Program-made: the position numbers and the translations under genes
Assembly: GCA_002359635.1 (NCBI GenBank)
Contig: DENJ01000100.1
Span: forward strand, 1 to 23,227
Source: Burkholderiales bacterium UBA2647
Lineage (GTDB): Bacteria > Pseudomonadota > Gammaproteobacteria > Burkholderiales > Burkholderiaceae_E
DNA: 23,227 nucleotides
Direction of reading: 5' to 3'
Shown here: piece after piece, positions 1 to 6,489 of the stretch
How the letters are laid out: the number at the start of each line of letters is the position of its first letter
Numbering within the stretch: position 1 is the first letter of the stretch
Notes under the pieces: model-generated
What the model was told of the DNA's origin: nothing
What the model saw: the letters and a program-made list of their open reading frames with translations, nothing else
Database searches by the model: none

Positions 1-804
1 GATCGGCTCAAAGCCCTCGAGTTGAAACTGCAGGCGATCGCCAAGCTTGGGGAACTTTGAGCGCACCAGCGAGCCTAAAATCGCAATCTCGCCCTTGCAA
101 AGATAACGACCTCGATCATTGGCTTCGTTAGCCAGCCAGGCCAAGGCCTCCAGAGGATGGCCCATCAAGTCTCTTCCAAAGCCGCTGCCAACGATCTCGT
201 CATTGATCTTGGCGATCCCGCTGAGGCTTCCAAGGCCTTCATTTGCCGAACCAAGACTTCGCCAGTCACGGCGCCAACGACCGATGATCGCTCCCTCGTT
301 CCAGGCGTTATCGGCGAGGAGTTGCAAACCGTGATGGACCATTTGCTCGTAATCCGCCATGCGATCATCGGCAATTTCCATCGCCGGGGCAAGCGCATCA
401 ACCGCCTCTAAAACGCTGTAGCGATCATGCCTGCTTGTGCCTCGACCGCGGGGAGGTTTCAAGTCAGCGCCCAAACGAACGGCGATCTCAAACTCCACCA
501 ACAGCCTCCCGTAGCCGCTGTATTCGGTCTTCGCCGGCGATTCGATCACCTGTTTTGCATGCAATCGACCGGCAATCGGCGCATCAAGCCCCACCATGGC
601 CTGCATGACAGGCGTTGCCAGCGCGATTTTCCAGCCCACAGGCTCGCCACAGTCGACAGCTTTAAGCCGAACAAATGCGTCTTGAGTCATGATGGCTTCA
701 GCGCTTGAGCGCGCTGCGATGGCTTCAGGCATCGCAACAAGCGCTGCCTTTTCCCGGTGCTGTTGCACCAGCCATGCTGCAAGGGCCTCGGCTTTTGTCT
801 TCAT
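1..804 (-). CDS. 2-keto-4-pentenoate hydratase family protein (3' end cut by window edge)
   Basis: An open frame of 268 codons runs from an ATG at 804 to the window edge without a stop, so only the last few residues are missing (family about 260-270 aa). The product matches the hydratase branch of the fumarylacetoacetate-hydrolase fold (MhpD/DmpE/XylJ/HpcG), which adds water to 2-hydroxy-penta-2,4-dienoate in meta-cleavage pathways for aromatic compounds. Visible signatures are PVGWKIALAT (residues 55-64), the metal-site segment LLVEFEIAVRL (101-111, acidic E104 and E106), the 'APAMEIADDR' region, and a C-terminal GEIAILGSLV segment. The Shine-Dalgarno upstream of ATG 804 is weak (CCAGG). It diverges from folE across 132 bp. 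No other ring-cleavage gene is in the window, so the exact substrate is unknown; a decarboxylase of the same fold (DmpH/HpcG side) is possible. Confidence 0.85.
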   Translation of the reverse strand, partial: MKTKAEALAAWLVQQHREKAALVAMPEAIAARSSAEAIMTQDAFVRLKAVDCGEPVGWKIALATPVMQAMVGLDAPIAGRLHAKQVIESPAKTEYSGYGRLLVEFEIAVRLGADLKPPRGRGTSRHDRYSVLEAVDALAPAMEIADDRMADYEQMVHHGLQLLADNAWNEGAIIGRWRRDWRSLGSANEGLGSLSGIAKINDEIVGSGFGRDLMGHPLEALAWLANEANDRGRYLCKGEIAILGSLVRSKFPKLGDRLQFQLEGFEPI

Positions 805-839
805 CCTGGAAGTATTGCTGCTATCGAGGCGATGAACAA

Positions 840-852
840 GGGAATAAATCCC
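840..852. repeat. short inverted repeat between the hydratase gene and folE
   Basis: GGGA-ATAAA-TCCC lies in the 132-bp divergent interval (805-936), 36 bp from the hydratase start and 85 bp from the folE start. The arms are only 4 bp, so this is at best a candidate protein-binding site. Nothing else recognisable was seen in the interval apart from an A-rich stretch (919-929) just before folE. Confidence 0.2.
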
Positions 853-936
853 CTCGTCCAGCCTGTGGTCGCTCGAATGCACCAAGCTGGAACGGGTTTA
901 CGCTTTGCGGTCTTTTTCAAAAAAACAAAGGCGCTC

Positions 937-1686
937 ATGATGAACGCAAACTTGCCCGACTGTGCTGCTGAGGCACTCGATCGCGAAACAACGAGCCAAG
1001 ATCTTGGTATCCCGATGTCAGAGCAAATCAGGCAGCGGATCCGGCAAGCCGGTGCGCGTTTTCACGCGAACGACAACATCGCCGCTTTCATTGAACCGGG
1101 TGAACTCGATCTACTCCTGAACGAAGTGCAAACCCAAATGGAGAAGGTGCTCAAGAGCCTGGTCATTGACACCGACAGTGACCACAACACCCAGGAGACC
1201 GGCCGTCGGGTCGCAAAAATGTTTTTGCAGGAAGTTTTCCGTGGCCGCTATTACGGGATGCCCGCGCTCACCGAATTCCCGAATGTCTCAAACCTCAATG
1301 AGTTGATGATCATCGGACCGATCACCGTGAGAAGCGCTTGTTCGCATCATTTGTGTCCGATCATGGGTCATGTTTGGGTTGGCGTGATGCCCAACGAACA
1401 CTCCAACCTGATTGGATTATCCAAGTACGCGAGGATCGCAGATTGGATCATGAGCCGGCCGCAGATTCAGGAAGAAGCCGTTGTCCAACTTGCTGACGTG
1501 CTACAAGACAAAATGTCCCCTGACGGACTTGCCATCGTGATGGAAGCCGACCACTTTTGTATGCACTGGCGGGGGGTGAAGGATGTTGACTCGCGCATGA
1601 TCAATTCGGTCATGCGCGGCTCCTTCCTCAAGGATGCTAACTTGCGACGTGAATTTCTCTCGTTGATTCAATCGAAAAAGGCCTAA
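937..1686 (+). CDS. folE: GTP cyclohydrolase I (FolE), long N-terminus
   Basis: Converts GTP to 7,8-dihydroneopterin triphosphate and formate, the first step of folate/pterin synthesis, in the cytoplasm. The product is 249 aa from ATG 937 (weak AAAGG about 6 nt upstream; an ATG follows at 940). The frame is open back to 757, but that stretch is not family-like. Type I signatures are clear: ETGRRVAKMF (87-96), the zinc-site segment ACSHHLCPIMGHVWVGVMPN (134-153; C135, H137, H138), LSKYARIADW (161-170), RPQIQEE (174-180), and DHFCMHWRGV (205-214) carrying the second zinc cysteine C208. The sequence reads CSHH rather than the common CEHH. About 45 N-terminal residues precede the conserved core, more than in E. 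coli FolE (222 aa). It is followed after 4 bp by a BLUF photoreceptor gene, so the two are very likely co-transcribed. It may be an accessory, light-linked paralogue rather than the housekeeping FolE. Confidence 0.93.
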   Translation: MMNANLPDCAAEALDRETTSQDLGIPMSEQIRQRIRQAGARFHANDNIAAFIEPGELDLLLNEVQTQMEKVLKSLVIDTDSDHNTQETGRRVAKMFLQEVFRGRYYGMPALTEFPNVSNLNELMIIGPITVRSACSHHLCPIMGHVWVGVMPNEHSNLIGLSKYARIADWIMSRPQIQEEAVVQLADVLQDKMSPDGLAIVMEADHFCMHWRGVKDVDSRMINSVMRGSFLKDANLRREFLSLIQSKKA

Positions 1687-1690
1687 GCCC

Positions 1691-2116
1691 ATGTTGGTTC
1701 GACTCCTCTACGCCAGCCGCCCCGCCGAGCAAAGCGCAAACAGTTTCGTTGACGATATCTTAAAGAGCTGTAGGGAAAACAACCCCCAGCACGGAATCAC
1801 CGGCGTATTGTGCTTCAGCGAGCAAGCCTTTCTTCAGCTTATTGAAGGCGACCGTGTCGCGATCAATCGCGTTTACGGACAGATTGTTCAAGACCAGCGG
1901 CACACTGACGTGACCCTTTTGCACTATGAAGAGATCAACGAACGCATTTTTGGCAGCTGGACAATGGGTCAGGTCAATCTTGAGCGGATTAATCCTTCGG
2001 TGATTCTCAAGTACTGCCCCTTGCCCGTGATCGACCCCTTCGCCATTTCGGGAAGCGCAGCACTCGCCCTGCTCAAGGACCTCTTCGCAAGTGCATCGAT
2101 CGTGGGACGGGCCTGA
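1691..2116 (+). CDS. short BLUF-domain blue-light sensor (FAD)
   Basis: A 141-aa single-domain BLUF protein, the class that binds FAD and senses blue light through a hydrogen-bond switch. All diagnostic residues are present with the same spacing as in AppA: Y7 (LLYASR), N31 (ENNPQHGITGVL), Q49 (AFLQLIEG), and the semi-conserved W90 and M92 in GSWTMGQV. Beyond about residue 100 there are only some 40 residues, probably the capping helices, and no output domain, as in PixD/Slr1694/BlrB-type short BLUF proteins. Signalling must therefore go through a protein partner. It begins 4 bp after folE, with AAAAAGG in the folE end serving as ribosome site. The tight pairing suggests light control of, or a shared purpose with, pterin synthesis. 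Confidence 0.93.
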   Translation: MLVRLLYASRPAEQSANSFVDDILKSCRENNPQHGITGVLCFSEQAFLQLIEGDRVAINRVYGQIVQDQRHTDVTLLHYEEINERIFGSWTMGQVNLERINPSVILKYCPLPVIDPFAISGSAALALLKDLFASASIVGRA

Positions 2117-2199
2117 AAACCTTCGTTTCCCGAGGCGTCACGGGTCTGACCAAGCAGCAAAGTCATGCAGGATTGACATTGCGCGTGTAAAGTAAGCGG

Positions 2200-2961
2200 A
2201 TGATGCAAGGCATCTCCGAACCAGCGCCCCGTTCTGCGCCGCAGCAAATCCCGCTTTCCTCGCCTCTGCGATGGCTTGCTCGCGGGTGGCGTGATTTAAA
2301 CGAGACTCGTTTTCTCGGGATGCTCTACGGGGGCATCTTCGTGATGATGGGTTTATCGGTCCATTGGATGTACTCAACCCTCTGGCAGATGACCATGGGG
2401 CTGACGGCAGGTTTCTTTCTGATGGGCCCGTTTTTTTGTTGTGGGGTTTATGAGCTTTCTCGGCAGCGCGAATCGGGCCAAAGTCCCGATTTGCTGGCAA
2501 GCCTCTTTTCCTGGCGACGCAACACGAAATCAATTGCTTTTTTTGCAGCCGTGCTGACCTTTCTGATGATTGTGTGGGCGAGGGTCTCGGTGGTGATTTT
2601 TGCGCTGCTTTCCCCCCATGAAATGCCTAATGTGGCAGGCGTGATTGAACAGATCCTAAGTCTCAGTAACCTGGACTTCATCGTGGTTTGGGCTGCTGCG
2701 GGTTCTGTTTTTGCCTCCCTGGCCTTTGCCCTGTCTGTCGTCTCAATGCCCATGATGCTGGATCGCCAATGCGACACGATGGAAGCGATTTTTCGTAGTG
2801 TTCGCGCGCTCTGGCTCAACCCGGGCGTCATGCTGCTTTGGGCCCTCATGATTGTTTTACTGATCGGTACAAGTCTTGTGTTTTTTCTGCCCTTGCTTGC
2901 AATCACGGCGCCGCTTATCGGCCACGCGACTTGGCATGCTTATAAGGATTTACTCGAGTGA
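2200..2961 (+). CDS. DUF2189-family integral membrane protein
   Basis: A 253-aa multi-spanning protein with an N-terminal cytoplasmic part containing SPLRWLARGWRDL (about 21-33), then hydrophobic spans at about 39-57, 63-83, 111-135, 157-180 and 210-245. The pattern 'P..WL..GW.DL....L...YG..F' followed by paired helices is typical of DUF2189, an uncharacterised proteobacterial family sometimes described as cytochrome-c-oxidase-subunit-I-like. ATG 2200 is preceded by TAAGCGG. It follows the BLUF gene by 83 bp and could be transcribed from folE or from its own promoter: TTGACA is present at 2173 but no good -10 is spaced from it. Function unknown. Confidence 0.8.
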   Translation: MMQGISEPAPRSAPQQIPLSSPLRWLARGWRDLNETRFLGMLYGGIFVMMGLSVHWMYSTLWQMTMGLTAGFFLMGPFFCCGVYELSRQRESGQSPDLLASLFSWRRNTKSIAFFAAVLTFLMIVWARVSVVIFALLSPHEMPNVAGVIEQILSLSNLDFIVVWAAAGSVFASLAFALSVVSMPMMLDRQCDTMEAIFRSVRALWLNPGVMLLWALMIVLLIGTSLVFFLPLLAITAPLIGHATWHAYKDLLE

Positions 2962-3040
2962 GGGGCCGGCCTTTTCTCATAAAGACCATCGCTCCGATCG
3001 GCCCCAACCCGAAGCGCCATCCGTCCTAGGCGCAACACCG

Positions 3041-3994
3041 ATGCAAAGTTCAACAACGCCGAGCGGGCCTCGCAGCTTTTGGATTGGTACGCTTTGTTAT
3101 CTCAATGCTGCATTCGTTTGGGGTTTGAACATCCCGCTCACCTCAGCCTTGTTCGCAAGCTTCGACCCCTTTTGGCTAGCACCTTTGCGATTGAGTATCG
3201 CCTCTTGCCTGCTGGCCATGGCGGTGCTGCTAAGCCTAGGCAGCGCTTCGCTGAAATCGCCCATCCCTGCCGGCAGGGTCTTGCTGATGAGTCTTTGTGT
3301 GAGTTGTTTTTTTACGCTTTATAACCTCGGGCTTTTACATAGCAATACCATCACGGCCGCAGCGATCATGGCTGGTTCCCCGGTCTATGGCGCGGTGACC
3401 ACGCGCTTGATGACCGGGGCAAAGCTTGAAAAGGGGTTCTGGGGTGCGGCCCTACTGACCATGATCGGTGCATCGATCGCAATCTATGGCAGATCGGAGC
3501 GCAACGACCAGGGCCTCATGCTCGAAGGCGGTGAGATCCTGATTGTGCTCTCGATTGCCGCTTGGACGGCTTACTCGATTCTTTCGCAGCGATGGTTTCC
3601 CACAGACGTGCCTCAGTTGCAGCGCACTTTCCTCACCACGCTGGGCTCGATTCCCTGTTTGCTCGTCTTTTGGCTGATCGCTTGGAGCAGCGGTGTGGTT
3701 GGCGCACCCAATTTTCATCCCAGTGCTGAAGCCTTGCGAAATCTTTTCATCACGGCTGCTTTTTCGACAGCCTTGGGCGCTGTCACCTGGAATATTGGTG
3801 TTGCCAGGCTGGGCATTAATGCCGGGGTGATGTGGCAAAACACCGTGCCGGTTTTTGCCGTGCTGATCTCATTGGTGGCGTTCCAAGTGCAGCCAATGCC
3901 CGAGCAAATGCTCGGGGGCTGTGTGGTGCTATCAGGCGTTCTTTACATGCAATGGCATAAGCTCAGGCTGAGCCGGGCCCCCAATCAGACCTGA
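3041..3994 (+). CDS. EamA/DMT-family transporter
   Basis: A 317-aa protein with about ten hydrophobic segments arranged as two EamA repeats. The first starts at WIGTLCYLNAAFVWGLNIPL (14-33) and the second at LIVLSIAAWTAYSILSQRWF (about 159-178), where the AW.AY.I..R pattern is typical. These proteins export small metabolites such as amino acids across the inner membrane; the substrate cannot be read from sequence. The frame is open back to 2876 within the preceding gene. ATG 3041 was chosen because the first helix begins 14 residues later; an in-frame ATG at 2936 would add a hydrophilic, family-unlike 35 residues. The gap to the DUF2189 gene is 79 bp on the same strand. It converges on the alcohol dehydrogenase with 8 bp between stops and no visible terminator. 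Confidence 0.87.
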   Translation: MQSSTTPSGPRSFWIGTLCYLNAAFVWGLNIPLTSALFASFDPFWLAPLRLSIASCLLAMAVLLSLGSASLKSPIPAGRVLLMSLCVSCFFTLYNLGLLHSNTITAAAIMAGSPVYGAVTTRLMTGAKLEKGFWGAALLTMIGASIAIYGRSERNDQGLMLEGGEILIVLSIAAWTAYSILSQRWFPTDVPQLQRTFLTTLGSIPCLLVFWLIAWSSGVVGAPNFHPSAEALRNLFITAAFSTALGAVTWNIGVARLGINAGVMWQNTVPVFAVLISLVAFQVQPMPEQMLGGCVVLSGVLYMQWHKLRLSRAPNQT

Positions 3995-4002
3995 GCCTGC
4001 CA

Positions 4003-5055
4003 CTAGTCGGCTTTGGCAACCACCCGGCCAAGTACCGTTCCGGCCTTGAGCCGATCGAGAATGTCTGAAACCTCCTGCATGCTGCAAACCGCCGTTGGAA
4101 TGGGCTTGAGTTTACCGCTGCGTGCAAGCGCAACAACCTCCTGCAACTCTTGAAGCGATCCAACATAAGAACCCTGAATGGTCATGGCGCGTTGAGCAAG
4201 CGGGACAAGTGAGAGCGAAAGTTCGCCACCGTATAGACCAACGAGTACATAGCGGCCACCCTTGCGCAAGGCCGCAATCGCAAGTGAAGCAGTGTTTTCA
4301 GCGCCCACCAGATCGAGCACGCCCCAGACGCCCCCTGACAAGGCCTGGAGTTGTTCAAGCGCGCTCGCATCGAGCGGGTCGACGCAAACATGCGCGCCGG
4401 CCGCTTTCGCCGCATCCCATTTGCTGCGTTGAATCTCACAAACCGCGATGTGCTCATGGCCAAGCGCCTTAAGCACAGCAATGGCCATCAGGCCGAGGCC
4501 GCCTGCGCCCATCACAACAATCCAGTCGCTCGGCTGGCAAGGCAGCAACTTGAGGGCGGCGCTGTATGTGGTGAGCCCCGAACAAGCAAGAATCGGTGCA
4601 TAGCTTGGATCAATCCCGCTCGCGTCAACCAGATACTTCGGGTGCGGCACCAGGATATGGTCGCCGTAACCGCCAGACCGTTGAATCCCGATATAGCGGG
4701 GTTTGGAGCACCAGTTGTCCATGCCCTCAGCACAACGGGCGCAAGCACCGCAACCGGTCCACGGATAAACCAGTCGATCCTCGCCCAAAGGCGCATCATG
4801 CGCCTGAGGCCCCGCCGACAAAACCGTGCCGTAGGGCTCATGGCCGAGGGTAACGGGTAGCGTCATGCCGCGTTGCGACATGAGAAATTTCTTACCCCCG
4901 CCCAGCTCAAAATAGCCATCCCGGATGTGAACATCGGAGTGGCACACACCACAGTACTTCACCCGCACCAAAACCTCGGTGCCCTGGGGTTGCGGCGTTT
5001 CACGAATCGCCTGCTGCAAGGGCATACCCCATTCGGTTACTTCATAGCTGATCAT
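4003..5055 (-). CDS. zinc-dependent alcohol dehydrogenase (MDR superfamily)
   Basis: A cytoplasmic medium-chain dehydrogenase of 350 aa. Catalytic-zinc residues are C38 (GVCHSDVH) and H72-E73 (TLGHEPYG); the four structural-zinc cysteines lie in GCGACARCAEGMDNWC (C102, C105, C108, C116). The coenzyme fold shows GAGGLGLMAI, and the CEIQ end of the second strand has an acidic residue suited to NAD(H). An in-frame ATG also occurs at 5061, but GGAG sits only 1 nt before it and 7 nt before the ATG at 5055, so 5055 is preferred. The insertion FELGGGKKFLMSQRGM before the GHE motif is distinctive and suggests a subfamily with its own substrate, which I cannot name. Divergent from the MFS gene across a repeat-bearing promoter region. 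Confidence 0.9.
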   Translation of the reverse strand: MISYEVTEWGMPLQQAIRETPQPQGTEVLVRVKYCGVCHSDVHIRDGYFELGGGKKFLMSQRGMTLPVTLGHEPYGTVLSAGPQAHDAPLGEDRLVYPWTGCGACARCAEGMDNWCSKPRYIGIQRSGGYGDHILVPHPKYLVDASGIDPSYAPILACSGLTTYSAALKLLPCQPSDWIVVMGAGGLGLMAIAVLKALGHEHIAVCEIQRSKWDAAKAAGAHVCVDPLDASALEQLQALSGGVWGVLDLVGAENTASLAIAALRKGGRYVLVGLYGGELSLSLVPLAQRAMTIQGSYVGSLQELQEVVALARSGKLKPIPTAVCSMQEVSDILDRLKAGTVLGRVVAKAD

Positions 5056-5109
5056 TTGCATACTCCAAGATGGGCTCAGTTCGTCGATGGTTTATCACAG
5101 GTTGGGATC

Positions 5110-5124
5110 CGCAGTTTTGCTGCG
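5110..5124. repeat. inverted repeat in the alcohol dehydrogenase/MFS divergent region
   Basis: CGCAG-TTTTG-CTGCG forms a perfect 5-bp-arm palindrome. The CGCAG core recurs in both copies of the adjacent 19-bp tandem repeat, so the three may belong to one operator cluster in the 141-bp divergent interval 5056-5196. Confidence 0.35.
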
Positions 5125-5131
5125 AAGATCG

Positions 5132-5169
5132 TGGAACGCAGACCACAATGTGGAACGCAGACCACAATA
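5132..5169. repeat. 19-bp tandem direct repeat, candidate double operator
   Basis: Two adjacent 19-bp copies, TGGAACGCAGACCACAATG and the same with a final A (18/19 identical). Across each copy GTGG and CCAC are separated by 8 nt (5131-5146 and 5150-5165; TGTGG/CCACA in the second), so each holds a dyad of the kind bound by dimeric regulators. Both lie on the MFS side of the alcohol dehydrogenase/MFS divergent promoter region, ending 27 bp before the MFS start. No regulator gene is adjacent. A simple slippage duplication cannot be excluded. Confidence 0.5.
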
Positions 5170-5196
5170 CCCTGGCAGATCTGCTACTGTGCCGTC

Positions 5197-6489
5197 ATGC
5201 AGATCAAAGAAAGCCCCCAAGCATACAACCATCAAGGTATCGATTCGAAATACGCCTGGTTCAGGCTGTGTATCTCGCTCCTCTTGATGATTATCGGCGG
5301 CAGCGGCATGTATATGGCGATCATCGTCTTGCCCGAACTACAACAAGAGTTTGGTGTTGCCAGAGCTGACGCTTCCATGCCCTACACGCTGACCATGATT
5401 GGCTTTGGTGTGGGCGGGGTGTTGATGGGTAGGCTCGCCGATCGCTATGGCATCTGGCTTCCGATCGTGCTTGGGGGAAGTTGTCTTGGCGCGGGATTTC
5501 TTCTTGGCGGCGGTGCCGCAAGCCTCTGGTACTTTAGCCTGGTGCAAGGCTTGTTGGTGGGCATGCTGGGGAGTTCATCCAGTTTTGCACCCTTGATGGC
5601 TGACACTTCGCTATGGTTTTTAAAGCGACGAGGGATTGCTGTCGGCATTGTTGCTTCAGGAAATTATATGGCTGGCGCAATTTGGCCGCCGCTGGTCAGA
5701 CACTGGGTCGATCTTTATGGCTGGCGCGACACCATGATGGGCGTTGGCATCTTTTGTGTGATGACCATGCTGCCGCTGGCCTTACTGCTCAGAAGAAGAG
5801 CGCCAGGCCATGCGCCTGTAGAAGCCGGCATGGACGCGAGACAGGCAACAGCCACAGCAAGTAGCACCCACTCGCCCGAGCAAAGTTTAGGCATTTCGGC
5901 AAGGGCTTTACTGGCGCTGTTATGCATCGCCGGCGTTTCTTGCTGTATCGCCATGGCGATGCCACAAGTGCATATCGTGGCCTACTGTACCGATCTAGGA
6001 TTTGGTGCCGTCAAAGGCGCCCAAATGCTCTCTGCCATGCTTGCAGCGGGCGTGATCAGCCGCCTGATCTTTGGCGTGATCTCGGACCGTATTGGCGGGT
6101 TGCGCACCTTATTGCTCGGTTCGGTGCTTCAAGGTCTGGCTTTATTGCTCTTTATTCCCTTCCAGGACCTGAGTTCTTTATTCATCGTCTCTGCACTCTT
6201 TGGGCTTTTTCAGGGCGGCATTGTTCCTGCCTACGCAATCATCATCCGGGAGTACTTCCCACCCCAGGTTGCGGCCACCCGTGTCGGCATTGTGATCATG
6301 TTCACCCTGGGCGGGATGGCGCTCGGGGGTTGGATGTCGGGCTGGATCTTCGATGTGAGCGGCTCTTACGAAGCCGCCTTTATCAACGGGATCGCCTGGA
6401 ATCTTGTCAATCTTCTGATCGTTCTTGGCTTGCTTTACCGTCAGCGGAAAATGAAGCAACGCTTCGTCACTGCAAACCACGCTGCCTGA
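5197..6489 (+). CDS. MFS transporter (monocarboxylate/oxalate-formate-antiporter-like)
   Basis: A 430-aa inner-membrane carrier with twelve predicted helices in two halves split by a hydrophilic loop at about 205-235. The MFS signature is seen in loop 2-3 as GVLMGRLADRYGIWLPIVLG (about 73-92) and in the second half as GVISRLIFGVISDRIGGLRT (about 285-304). The pairing of a 'GIAVGIVASGNYMAGAIWPP' helix with an 'RTLLLGS' start is common in carriers of organic anions, but the substrate is inferred only loosely. The frame is open upstream to 4873, over the alcohol dehydrogenase on the other strand; ATG 5197 is taken because helix 1 begins about 25 residues later. No clear Shine-Dalgarno is seen. 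Its last 23 bp overlap the end of the M3 peptidase gene. Confidence 0.88.
   Translation: MQIKESPQAYNHQGIDSKYAWFRLCISLLLMIIGGSGMYMAIIVLPELQQEFGVARADASMPYTLTMIGFGVGGVLMGRLADRYGIWLPIVLGGSCLGAGFLLGGGAASLWYFSLVQGLLVGMLGSSSSFAPLMADTSLWFLKRRGIAVGIVASGNYMAGAIWPPLVRHWVDLYGWRDTMMGVGIFCVMTMLPLALLLRRRAPGHAPVEAGMDARQATATASSTHSPEQSLGISARALLALLCIAGVSCCIAMAMPQVHIVAYCTDLGFGAVKGAQMLSAMLAAGVISRLIFGVISDRIGGLRTLLLGSVLQGLALLLFIPFQDLSSLFIVSALFGLFQGGIVPAYAIIIREYFPPQVAATRVGIVIMFTLGGMALGGWMSGWIFDVSGSYEAAFINGIAWNLVNLLIVLGLLYRQRKMKQRFVTANHAA

Noticed and set aside
1..804. Hydratase-family frame considered a pseudogene because no complete frame with a stop is visible
   Set aside because: Translation from ATG 804 to the edge is uninterrupted and family-like throughout; the stop simply lies outside the window.
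2173..2201. TTGACA before the DUF2189 gene as a sigma-70 promoter
   Set aside because: No acceptable -10 hexamer occurs at 16-18 bp; the match is only half a promoter.
3988..4010. Possible bidirectional terminator between the EamA exporter and alcohol dehydrogenase
   Set aside because: The 8-bp gap and flanks contain no GC-rich hairpin with T-tract on either strand.
4351..4860. 169-codon open frame antisense to the alcohol dehydrogenase
   Set aside because: It is Arg/Ala-rich without domain or ribosome site, and the zinc motifs are intact on the other strand.
4873..5196. 108-codon upstream extension of the MFS transporter frame
   Set aside because: It overlaps the alcohol dehydrogenase gene and its promoter region, is hydrophilic, and precedes a normal MFS start.
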